DNA from: JBAXTE01 sp038240835
GTDB taxonomy: Bacteria; Bacteroidota; Bacteroidia; Bacteroidales; WCHB1-69
NCBI GenBank assembly: GCA_038240835.1
Contig: JBBRGJ010000098.1
Location: 1-12,459, forward strand
DNA: 12,459 nt
Direction of reading: 5' to 3'
Part shown: piece after piece, positions 1-6,466 of the stretch
How the letters are laid out: every line of letters begins with the position of its first letter
How positions within the stretch are numbered: position 1 is the stretch's first letter
Program-made: the position numbers and the translations under genes
The notes under the pieces: generated by a model
The model's input: the letters and a program-made list of their open reading frames with translations, nothing else
Databases searched by the model: none
Told to the model about the DNA's origin: nothing

Positions 1-507
1 GATAAGCCCGTATCACAACAATTTGAGGCAAAGTATTATGGCTATTATGGATGGCCAACATACTGGAGTGGTCCATACATATGGGGAAATTCTCCTTATT
101 TGAATCGCAACAGCGAAGAATGGAAAGAAATGAAACAAGAACAAGAACAAGAAGAAAAATCTTGGGATCCCAATTTGCGTAGCACAAATGCTGTTAATGG
201 ATTACATATTCAAGCCCTCGACGGAGAAATAGGTCATGTAGAAGATTTTATAATTGATGATGAAACTTGGGTAATTCGATATCTGATTATTGATACCACA
301 AATTGGTTTGGCGGTAAAAAAGTATTGATTTCTCCCCAATGGATTGACAAAATCATTTGGGATGAGTCAAAAATATCTGTTAAACTTTCGATGGAGAATA
401 TCAAAAATGCTCCAGAATATTCTGAAGAAGCGCTGCTTACTCGGGATTATGAAACCCAATTGCACAATTACTACAAACGTAATATTTATTGGCCTGAGAA
501 ACCTTAA
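1..507 (+). CDS. PRC-barrel domain protein, C-terminal part (5' cut by window edge)
   Basis: The reading frame is open from the first base, so the gene starts upstream of the window; the TTG at 100 is not needed as a start. The first ~35 residues (DKPVSQQFEAKYYGYYGW, then PTYW) match the linker that joins two PRC-barrel copies in a family common in Bacteroidetes. A complete second barrel follows: LHIQALDGEIGHVEDFIIDD, then WVIRYLIIDT, NWFGGKKVLISP and a closing strand segment, ending in a tail rich in Tyr and Asn. The first barrel is therefore mostly outside the window. PRC-barrels are small beta-barrels found in RimM, in photosynthetic reaction-centre H subunits and in many stress-associated proteins; the exact role of this two-copy form is not known. 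No membrane segment is visible in the part seen. The family call is firm, the function open. Confidence 0.85.
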   Translation, partial: DKPVSQQFEAKYYGYYGWPTYWSGPYIWGNSPYLNRNSEEWKEMKQEQEQEEKSWDPNLRSTNAVNGLHIQALDGEIGHVEDFIIDDETWVIRYLIIDTTNWFGGKKVLISPQWIDKIIWDESKISVKLSMENIKNAPEYSEEALLTRDYETQLHNYYKRNIYWPEKP

Positions 508-521
508 CGGGACTTCTAATA
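506..521 (+). repeat. 16-bp dispersed repeat AACGGGACTTCTAATA, copy 1
   Basis: This 16-mer overlaps the stop codon of the PRC-barrel gene and is repeated exactly at 6400-6415, just after the stop of the MlaF-type ATPase gene. Both copies are followed, 18 and 25 bases later, by GATTTCAATTT (540-550 and 6441-6451), so the two sites look like diverged copies of a longer element. Its nature is unknown. Confidence 0.6.
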
Positions 522-564
522 ATTCATTTTTCAGCGTTAGATTTCAATTTTAAAATCCTCAGTT

Positions 565-597
565 CGACCACGCTTAGAGCGTGGCAGGCTAGGCTCA
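565..597 (+). repeat. REP-like palindromic element, family A copy 1
   Basis: The core CCACGCTTAGAGCGTGG (568-584) folds into a 7-bp stem (CCACGCT/AGCGTGG) with a TAG loop. It is followed by CAGGCTAGGCTCA. The 33 bases match copy 3 (3407-3439) exactly, and copy 2 (1407-1440) and the inverted copy 4 (7442-7470) closely. Confidence 0.8.
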
Positions 598-732
598 GCA
601 CATCGCACTGCATCGCATTTACAGAGGTAATCACGATCGTGAGCGGTTTAAAAATTTCATCTGCCTCGAAAAATTGAATTTTTAGAAACCCTCTTAAAAT
701 AAAGTTTTGCTTTATCTTTCCAGTGTCCTCGT

Positions 733-782
733 TATTTACATTTTGAGAATAGTTCGTTATTCTCAAAATGTAAATATTTTTT
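733..782 (+). terminator. Perfect 19-bp AT-rich hairpin followed by a T-run
   Basis: The arms TATTTACATTTTGAGAATA (733-751) and TATTCTCAAAATGTAAATA (758-776) are perfectly complementary around a 6-base loop, GTTCGT. Six T follow at 777-782, which is the layout of a rho-independent terminator on the + strand. The stem has only three G/C pairs, unlike a typical terminator, but its length makes it stable. It lies 225 bases after the PRC-barrel stop and 171 before the next gene, so it could end the first transcript. It could equally be a remnant of a small inverted-repeat element. Confidence 0.45.
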
Positions 783-952
783 ATTGCTTGGATATTAGCC
801 ACTTGTCAGTTTCGTGACAATGATCATGAACCACGAATTGTTCTGCAAATCAAATTAATCAGGTTAAAGTAGAATAGAAAGTAAGTTGATGCTTATGTTT
901 AGTCTATTTTCAATTAATCAAGAATATAAATCAATAAGAAAGGAAAATAATT

Positions 953-1264
953 ATGCCAGATTTTGGATCACCTTTTTCAGGATTGGCGAACGACAGGAAA
1001 CTCACTGATGAGGAACTCATCCGTGCAATCCGGTTCATGATCGCTGCTGAGTATGAAGCGACTCAATTGTATATGCAACTTGTGGAGTCAACTGATAATA
1101 AACTTGCTATCGCAGTTCTTAAAGACATTGCCTATGAAGAGCTTGTGCATGCTGGAGAGTTTCTCCGTTTGCTTCACGAGCTGGCTCCAGACGAAAAGAA
1201 ATTTTACGCAAAAGGAGCCAAGGAAGTCGAAGAAGAAATTGAAAAATTAACCAGATTAAAGTAG
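953..1264 (+). CDS. Encapsulated-ferritin-like (half-ferritin) protein
   Basis: This 103-residue protein is a short, two-helix member of the ferritin-like superfamily, about half the length of a four-helix ferritin. Helix 1 carries E33 and Y40 (IAAEYEATQLY); helix 2 carries E63 and H66 (YEELVH). The spacing E, +7 Tyr, then E-x-x-H matches the E32/Y39/E62/H65 ferroxidase site of encapsulated ferritin (EncFtn) with an offset of one. Members of this family oxidise Fe(II) to Fe(III) and usually deliver it into an encapsulin nanocompartment. No encapsulin gene is visible here, and the acidic C-terminus (EVEEEIEKLTRLK) shows no obvious cargo-loading tail. The ATG at 953 has a purine-rich AAAGGA about 10 bases upstream. 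It stands alone between two long gaps. The fold call is firm; encapsulation is inferred from the family only. Confidence 0.85.
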   Translation: MPDFGSPFSGLANDRKLTDEELIRAIRFMIAAEYEATQLYMQLVESTDNKLAIAVLKDIAYEELVHAGEFLRLLHELAPDEKKFYAKGAKEVEEEIEKLTRLK

Positions 1265-1666
1265 AATTGAAAAATCTAAACAATATTGGCATTACTAGGA
1301 AGGGCATTTTAAAAGAACTTTTGAGAATACTTCGATGAAATACTATTGAAACTTCTTTATTTGCTGTCATACTGAACCTATCAAAATGTTTTTTCAAGAG
1401 CCCCTTCGGCCACGCCTAGAGCGTGGCAAACTATGCTCAGGTCGCTCTAGAAAGGTTTGTTTATTGAACATACTTCAGTCATATTGATTTTTTTAAACAT
1501 ATTTATCCTCGAAGGGAGACAATTATAAAATAACTATTTCATATTACTGTTTACAACTTCAGTAAAAATGTATACGCCAAATTATTACGTGTAATTTGTA
1601 CTTATTTTTCCACACAGATGGTCGCAGAACCATAAAACAAAGAGACTTTTTTATAAAACATAAACA
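1265..1666. other. Gene-free gap with one palindromic repeat
   Basis: These 402 bases carry no supportable gene. They contain GTCATACTGA at 1366-1375, shared with 7435-7444, and palindromic element copy 2 (1407-1440). The AT-rich stretch after 1440 presumably holds the promoter of the GH130 gene. GAGACTTTTTTATAAA at 1641-1656 resembles the sequence GAGAACTTTTTTATTTA found ahead of the mscS-like gene, but I cannot assign it a role. Confidence 0.55.
1407..1440 (+). repeat. REP-like palindromic element, family A copy 2
   Basis: The core CCACGCCTAGAGCGTGG (1410-1426) has one change from copy 1, which weakens one stem pair to C-A or shortens the stem to 6 bp. The following CAAACTATGCTCAG is a diverged form of the CAGGCTAGGCTCA tail. 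It is preceded by CCCCTTCGG, and the upstream GTCATACTGAACCTATC resembles short stretches common in Bacteroidetes intergenic DNA. Confidence 0.7.
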
Positions 1667-3259
1667 ATGAATATAATAGTAACTAGAAAAAACCACATAT
1701 TTTATCCTGATCCTTCTAGGGTAATCGTTCGTTTTCTATCTGTGAATGACGAAAGAACCGCTGATATAATAAAGAATGTATTGGCAATGTCCGAAAAACA
1801 ATTAAATGATTCTATGAACAGGGTGGCGAGAGGTTATTCCATTCGTCACAGGAGTATTTTCCAAATATTTCAGAAACATTTCGACAAACTGGCTCCTGTA
1901 TTTGACAAAATGAAAGTGAATCAAAAAGGTCTTACTTCATCTCAGAAATCGTTGATAGGTTCCTATTTTACGATGGAATATTCTATTGAATCTGCTGCGT
2001 TTTTTAATCCATCGATCATGGAAGATCCAGATCAAACAGAACTTGAGCCCAATGAGAAAAGAGTAATTTTTAGTTTTCGTGCTACGGGCGAAGGTCATAT
2101 CTCCTCTATTGTTTTTCGCTCAGCAATTCTGGATAAAAATAACGACATCCGACTCGCATCTGCAGGAAAAATGTTAGCCGAAGCAGATGTTATAAAAAGG
2201 CATGTTTATCATAAAAAATCTTTCCGAGAAAAACTGAAACTATTGAAAAATGTAGACGGTAGATTTAGTCCTGTTATTTTAGATGAACCTAAGGTGAAAG
2301 AAGACTCCAAGGTAGTTGACATACCTAAATTTACGATAGAAGATTATCCGGATAAAACGAAAACTAAAAAGGAATCTGTTTCTCCTGATTTTATTTTGGA
2401 AAAACTTGGTGATAGTTTTGGCTATGGCGAATTGAGGGGAGACCTTGCAATTGCGAGAAAAAATCCCGAATTCAATACGGAAGCTCATGTTAGAATAATG
2501 AATCAAATGATGTGGATTGCATCATCGCATTACGAGATTAACTTTTCAATAGATTCATCCATTAGCGAACGAGTTATTTTCCCAATATCGCAAACCGAAA
2601 TAAACGGAATTGAAGATGCTCGTTTTGTGAAATTCACCGATGATGATGGCGAAGTAACCTATTATGCCACATACACGGCTTACGACGGAGCTAGTATAAT
2701 GCCCAAGTTGCTCAGCACTAAAGATTTCTACACTTTTAGAATAATGCCAATTAGTGGGGAAGTTGCCTATAACAAAGGAATGGCTCTGTTTCCTCGAAAA
2801 GTAAATGGAAAATATGCAATGTTGTGCCGGATTGATGGTGTGAATAATTATATTGCTTATTCGGATAGCATAAATATGTGGCGTGAAGCTAAAATTATAC
2901 AGCAACCCAAGTATCCATGGGAACTCGTGCAAATTGGTAATGCGGGTTCTCCGATCGAGACAGAAGATGGTTGGCTGGTTATTACCCACGGAGTTGGTCC
3001 TATGAGGGAATACGCGTTAGGCGCATCATTGTACGAACTTGATAACCCCGAAAAAGAGATCGGAAGATTAAGTAGCCCATTAATGGTGCCCAATGAAGTA
3101 GAACGGGAAGGTTATGTGCCGAATGTGATTTATTCGTGCGGCTCGATGATTCATAATGATTCGTTGATTATCCCTTATGCAATGTCAGATCGTGCATCTA
3201 CTTATGCAACTGTCAATCTGAAAGAACTATTGAAAGAGCTGAAGAGTTCATGTAAGTAA
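1667..3259 (+). CDS. Glycoside hydrolase family 130 protein (long form), probable mannoside phosphorylase or mannosidase
   Basis: At 530 residues this belongs to the long form of GH130, enzymes that cleave beta-mannosides with phosphate or water. The C-terminal half is the five-bladed beta-propeller catalytic domain: GIEDARF (314-320) contains D317, the likely proton donor, followed by RIDG (388-391), GNAGSPIET (424-432), THGVGPMREY (440-449) and a closing YVPNV...CGSMIHNDSLIIPYAMSD. The first ~250 residues form a family-specific, mostly helical extension with a charged, poorly conserved stretch around 205-245. GH130 phosphorylases bind phosphate through Arg, His and Tyr; R388, H441 and R447 are compatible with that, but sequence reading alone does not separate phosphorylase from hydrolase. 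There is no signal peptide, so it should be cytoplasmic. No other sugar gene lies nearby, so substrate (beta-1,2- or beta-1,4-mannan, or a mannosyl cap) cannot be inferred. No strong ribosome-binding site precedes the ATG. Confidence 0.88.
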   Translation: MNIIVTRKNHIFYPDPSRVIVRFLSVNDERTADIIKNVLAMSEKQLNDSMNRVARGYSIRHRSIFQIFQKHFDKLAPVFDKMKVNQKGLTSSQKSLIGSYFTMEYSIESAAFFNPSIMEDPDQTELEPNEKRVIFSFRATGEGHISSIVFRSAILDKNNDIRLASAGKMLAEADVIKRHVYHKKSFREKLKLLKNVDGRFSPVILDEPKVKEDSKVVDIPKFTIEDYPDKTKTKKESVSPDFILEKLGDSFGYGELRGDLAIARKNPEFNTEAHVRIMNQMMWIASSHYEINFSIDSSISERVIFPISQTEINGIEDARFVKFTDDDGEVTYYATYTAYDGASIMPKLLSTKDFYTFRIMPISGEVAYNKGMALFPRKVNGKYAMLCRIDGVNNYIAYSDSINMWREAKIIQQPKYPWELVQIGNAGSPIETEDGWLVITHGVGPMREYALGASLYELDNPEKEIGRLSSPLMVPNEVEREGYVPNVIYSCGSMIHNDSLIIPYAMSDRASTYATVNLKELLKELKSSCK

Positions 3260-3357
3260 TGTTTGCAAGAAAACGCCAACTTTTTTCCGCCAAGCCTTTA
3301 CTGAGCAGAGTCGAAGGAGGGCGGACAGGCTGTTATTCTTGCAACGAATTTTGTTTA

Positions 3358-3373
3358 TCCGCCAGCTGGCGGA
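3358..3373. repeat. 16-bp perfect palindrome TCCGCCAGCTGGCGGA
   Basis: A perfect GC-rich palindrome in AT-rich DNA, 100 bases after the GH130 stop. It has no T-run, so it is a poor terminator candidate. It lies in the same repeat patch as family A copy 3 and the 20-bp palindrome. Confidence 0.65.
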
Positions 3374-3406
3374 CGCCAATTCGTCTCCGTTGCTGCGAAA
3401 GTATTT

Positions 3407-3439
3407 CGACCACGCTTAGAGCGTGGCAGGCTAGGCTCA
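3407..3439 (+). repeat. REP-like palindromic element, family A copy 3
   Basis: Identical over 33 bases to copy 1 (565-597), with the core CCACGCTTAGAGCGTGG at 3410-3426 and the tail CAGGCTAGGCTCA. The flanks of the two copies differ, so this is a mobile or recombining unit rather than a large duplication. Confidence 0.82.
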
Positions 3440-3452
3440 ATATAACACCTCA

Positions 3453-3472
3453 AATCCGATAGCTATCGGATT
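3453..3472. repeat. 20-bp perfect palindrome, family B copy 1
   Basis: AATCCGATAGCTATCGGATT is its own reverse complement. The core CCGATAGCTATCGG is nearly repeated at 7517-7534 (CCGATAGTTATCGG), which marks a second small palindromic repeat family. It sits 13 bases after family A copy 3. Confidence 0.7.
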
Positions 3473-3824
3473 GACATTTTCTTATTGTAAACCCTCGATT
3501 CTTTGAATCGGGGTCAAACACAGAGTTTTCTGGCTGGCACTAAGTTTAATATCGATGAACACTATACCGACCGTGATAGCATCACATTTGAGGAACAAGT
3601 CTGCAAACTGTCCCCACCAACCCCCGCAACCATCATAAAAGTGTGATCGGAATCAAAAAATGTATGCAAAAAAGTGGAATTTATGTAAGTAATTATCAAA
3701 ATTGTGTAATGCTTTCATGTTCAAAAAGAATCATCTTTGTCAAGTAATTAGATATTTTAAGAAAAGAGAACTTTTTTATTTATAATTACATTGATTATGA
3801 GTGATTTAAAAACATTTTTAGAAT

Positions 3825-4714
3825 ATGAATACTTTTGATAAAACATTGGGTTGGCTTAATGAAGTCTGGGGATTCAAATTATTCAGTCTGGGCGGAAGTG
3901 AGTTTACCACTAAAACGTTTTTCTTTCTAATATTGTATGTTTCTCTTTTGTTTTTTTTCACCTCAATGATCCGGAAACTATTGGTAAAGAGGATATTTCC
4001 TCGATATAAAATTGATATTGGCGTGGGTCAGTCAATCGCTACAATAATTCGTTACACATTGTTAATCGTAGGGATTGTTGTCATTGTTCAGACTACAGGC
4101 ATTGATTTAAGTGCAATTGGTTTATTGGTTGGAGCATTGGGTGTGGGGATTGGATTTGGACTCCAAAGCATCACCAATAACTTTATTAGTGGGATAATTA
4201 TCTTGTTCGAAAGACCAGTAAAAGTGGGTGACAGAATTGAAATTGAGAAACTTGCAGGCAATATTATTTCTATTTCAGCCAGAGCGACTACTATTATCAC
4301 AAATGATAACATTGCGGTGATTGTCCCTAATTCCGACATCATCAATACCCGAGTAATCAACTGGAGTCTCAACAATAAAAGTGTAAAACTAAATTTCCAT
4401 ATCGGTGTATCTTATAAAGAGGATCCCGAAATTGTTCGAGCATTATTAATCGAGATTGCTAACGATAATCCAGGTGTATTGAAAGAGCCTAAAATCAATG
4501 TGCTTTTTGATGACTTGCCGAAAGCAGTCTCAAATTTATTCTTCAAATATGAACTTTCGAATATTGTAATACGCCAGGTTTGTTGAAAAGTCAACTATTT
4601 TATGAAATATTTAAACGATTCAAAGAACATAATATTGAGTTGCCTTTTCCACAGCGCGACATTCATTTAAAATCAGGATTTGAAATTGAAAAGAACAAAA
4701 TTGAAACAGAATGA
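3825..4714 (+). pseudogene. MscS-family mechanosensitive channel, frameshifted near the 3' end
   Basis: Frame 3825-4586 encodes 253 residues with the MscS layout: membrane segments near 31-49 and 72-90, then the pore helix SAIGLLVGALGVGIGFGLQS (96-115) running into NNFISGIIILFERPVKVGD, and the beta domain with VIVPNSDIINTRVINWS. These channels open under membrane tension to release solutes on osmotic downshift. The frame breaks after KYELSNIV: the expected C-terminus (TPGLLKSQLFYEIFKRF, then KEHNIELPFPQRDIHLKSGF) continues in the -1 frame from about 4571 to the TGA at 4712-4714. The shift falls between about 4556 and 4570, consistent with loss of one base. There is no obvious slippery heptamer, so a mutation or sequencing error is likelier than programmed frameshifting. 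Restored, the protein would have about 296 residues. The product may be partly functional, since the pore and most of the beta domain are intact. Confidence 0.82.
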
Positions 4715-4775
4715 AATTAAGATTTCAACAAAAACGATAATTAACGATAAAAACATTAACTAAAAACATATTCTC

Positions 4776-5615
4776 TTGAAAAAAATAATTCCAGTAACGA
4801 AAGCAAAAGCTTATGCATCTAAGCAAACGATTAAGATCAGCGAAAAGACAATTGCTCAAACAATTTTGGCAAATGGCTTTTTACTTGAGTTAGGGGGTGT
4901 TGCATTGTTTATTGCACATATTTTTAGGGAAACATTCACACGCGATTTTGAATTCAAAGAATTCTTTCGACAATGTTTTCAAATTGGTTATAAATCATTG
5001 CCTCTTATTGGCACGACTGGATTAATCATGGGATTTGTTTTCACCATTCAAAGTCGCCCAGTATTGGCAGATTTTGGAGCGGTGACCATGCTCCCAGGAA
5101 TGATAGCAGTATCCATGATTCGTGAAATTGGACCTGTGTTAACGGCCTTAATTTGTGCCGGAAAAGTGGGTTCGGGCATGGGCGCTGAATTAGGATCTAT
5201 GAAAGTAACGGAACAAATTGATGCGATGGAAGTTTCGGCAACAAATCCAATGCGATTTCTAGTGGTGACAAGAGTAATTGCATCCACCCTTATGGTGCCA
5301 ATATTGGTCCTGTTTGCCGATGGCTTTGGACTTTTCGGAAGTTGGCTTGCTGTAAATATAAAAGGAAGTGTGAACTTGGTTTTATTTATCTCTCAAGCAT
5401 TTGGATCCGTGGTGTTTATGGATTTATTTCCATCGATTATTAAATCTTTTTTCTTTGGCGCTGTCATCGGAATCATTGGATGTTACAAAGGATACAATGC
5501 AGGAAGGGGAACTGAAAGCGTTGGAATTGCGACAAATTCTGCCGTTGTGGTTTCGTCTTTACTGATTATAATAGTGGACGTAATTGCTGTACAAATAACC
5601 GATATATTATCATGA
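4776..5615 (+). CDS. mlaE: MlaE-family ABC transporter permease
   Basis: The 279-residue protein is an MlaE/YrbE-type permease. The diagnostic block runs from REIGPVLTALICAGKVGSGM (116-135) into AELGSMKVTEQIDAMEVSA, and the C-terminal signature YKGYNAGRGTESVGIATNSA lies at 237-256. Several hydrophobic segments follow one another (about 76-92, 105-128, 165-185, 222-236, 256-275). In the known complex an MlaE dimer forms the membrane channel through which phospholipid passes between the inner membrane and the MCE ring. The start is TTG at 4776: an in-frame stop lies at 4761 and the next in-frame ATG falls deep in the conserved domain. The stop overlaps the start of the ATPase gene by 4 bases (ATGA), which implies coupled translation. 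The family call is firm; transport direction cannot be read from sequence. Confidence 0.92.
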   Translation: MKKIIPVTKAKAYASKQTIKISEKTIAQTILANGFLLELGGVALFIAHIFRETFTRDFEFKEFFRQCFQIGYKSLPLIGTTGLIMGFVFTIQSRPVLADFGAVTMLPGMIAVSMIREIGPVLTALICAGKVGSGMGAELGSMKVTEQIDAMEVSATNPMRFLVVTRVIASTLMVPILVLFADGFGLFGSWLAVNIKGSVNLVLFISQAFGSVVFMDLFPSIIKSFFFGAVIGIIGCYKGYNAGRGTESVGIATNSAVVVSSLLIIIVDVIAVQITDILS

Positions 5616-6394
5616 AAGAGACTCAAACAAATAATACGATCAAGACACCCATTACTAGTGATCAGAATGATGCGGTAATTGACATACAAAATCTTCAAAA
5701 AAGTTTTGGAAAATTGGAGGTGTTAAAAGATATTTCGCTTAAATTATATAGCGGCGAAAACCTAGTTGTTATGGGCAAATCCGGTTCAGGAAAATCAGTG
5801 CTCATTAAATGCATGGTTCGTTTGCTTATGCCCGATGCAGGAAAAATCAATATGCTTGGCAGTGAAATCACTTCCCTTAATAGTTCTGAGTTAGCAGAAA
5901 TAAGAAAAAAAATAGGGTTCTTGTTTCAAACGGGTGCGTTGTACGATTCGATGACTGTCAGACAAAATTTAGAATTTCCATTGCGAAGGATTAAGAAAAA
6001 GATGACTGAACAGGAAATCGACGAAAAAGTAATGGAAGTTTTAGAAAATGTTGGGCTTGCCGATTCGGTGAATAGTATGACATCGGAACTTTCGGGTGGG
6101 ATGCGAAAACGGATAAGTTTAGCACGCACGATTATTTTAAATCCACTGATTCTGCTTTATGATGAGCCTACAACTGGGCTCGATCCGGTAACATCCGATG
6201 AAATAAGTGAGCTCATCAATGTGGTCAAGGAAAAATACAAAACATCTTCCATCATTATTACGCATGATATTGAATGTGCGCGCAAAACTGCCGACCGCAT
6301 TGTGATGCTCAAAGATGGGGAAGTCTATGCAGAAGGGACTCTTTCGGAGATCGAAAACTCATCTGATCCAATACTTAAATCGTTCTTTAAATAA
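5612..6394 (+). CDS. mlaF: MlaF-family ABC transporter ATP-binding protein
   Basis: The 260-residue protein has all ABC ATPase motifs: Walker A GKSGSGKS (55-62), a Q-loop in FLFQTGALYDSMTV, the signature LSGGMRKR (160-167), Walker B LLYDEP with catalytic E185, the D-loop TTGLD, and H218 in ITHD. The variant LSGGMRKR and the FQxGALYDSMTV stretch are typical of MlaF, the ATPase of the lipid asymmetry transporter. It should hydrolyse ATP on the cytoplasmic face and drive the permease encoded just upstream, with which it overlaps by ATGA. The first ~20 residues precede the ABC fold and are poorly conserved. No STAS-domain MlaB gene accompanies it here. Confidence 0.94.
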   Translation: MKETQTNNTIKTPITSDQNDAVIDIQNLQKSFGKLEVLKDISLKLYSGENLVVMGKSGSGKSVLIKCMVRLLMPDAGKINMLGSEITSLNSSELAEIRKKIGFLFQTGALYDSMTVRQNLEFPLRRIKKKMTEQEIDEKVMEVLENVGLADSVNSMTSELSGGMRKRISLARTIILNPLILLYDEPTTGLDPVTSDEISELINVVKEKYKTSSIIITHDIECARKTADRIVMLKDGEVYAEGTLSEIENSSDPILKSFFK

Positions 6395-6399
6395 ATATA

Positions 6400-6415
6400 A
6401 ACGGGACTTCTAATA
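6400..6415 (+). repeat. 16-bp dispersed repeat AACGGGACTTCTAATA, copy 2
   Basis: An exact copy of 506-521, starting 6 bases after the ATPase stop in the 72-base gap before the MCE gene. It lies within the operon, so it is presumably transcribed. GATTTCAATTT follows at 6441-6451, as it does at copy 1 with different spacing. Confidence 0.6.
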
Positions 6416-6466
6416 GTATAAAATTAAAAACAAAGTACTCGATTTCAATTTCAAAAAACAAACAAA

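Larger units (their letters stand above)
508..952. other. Gene-free gap with repeats and hairpins
   Basis: No convincing gene lies in these 445 bases. They hold a 16-bp repeat shared with position 6400, one palindromic CCACGC element (565-597), small AT-rich palindromes at 669-683 (AAAAATT-G-AATTTTT) and 699-715 (ATAAAG-TTTTG-CTTTAT), and the 19-bp hairpin at 733-776. The last ~100 bases are AT-rich and probably contain the promoter of the ferritin-like gene, although no clear Bacteroidetes promoter match (TAnnTTTG) is visible. Confidence 0.6.
3260..3824. other. Repeat-rich gene-free region with a possible decayed reading frame
   Basis: These 565 bases hold TGAGCAGAGTCGAAGGA (3302-3318), a 16-bp palindrome (3358-3373), palindromic element copy 3, a 20-bp palindrome (3453-3472) and a CCTCGATTC-TTT-GAATCGGGG hairpin (about 3493-3513). 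The stretch 3491-3646 can be read on the + strand without stops as about 51 codons, without a start codon, ending in TGA; its composition looks protein-like but I do not recognise it. The last 150 bases are AT-rich and likely carry the promoter of the mscS-like gene. Confidence 0.5.

Noticed and set aside
524..802. 92-codon open frame on the - strand
   Set aside because: It spans the family A repeat and the 19-bp hairpin, has no domain-like pattern and is explained by repeat sequence.
1119..1397. 92-codon open frame on the - strand over the ferritin-like gene
   Set aside because: It is antisense to a clearly conserved gene and has a composition expected from its complement.
3259..3462. 67-codon open frame after the GH130 gene
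   Set aside because: It runs through the 16-bp palindrome and family A copy 3, is rich in Arg and Cys, and overlaps the GH130 stop; it is repeat DNA read by chance.
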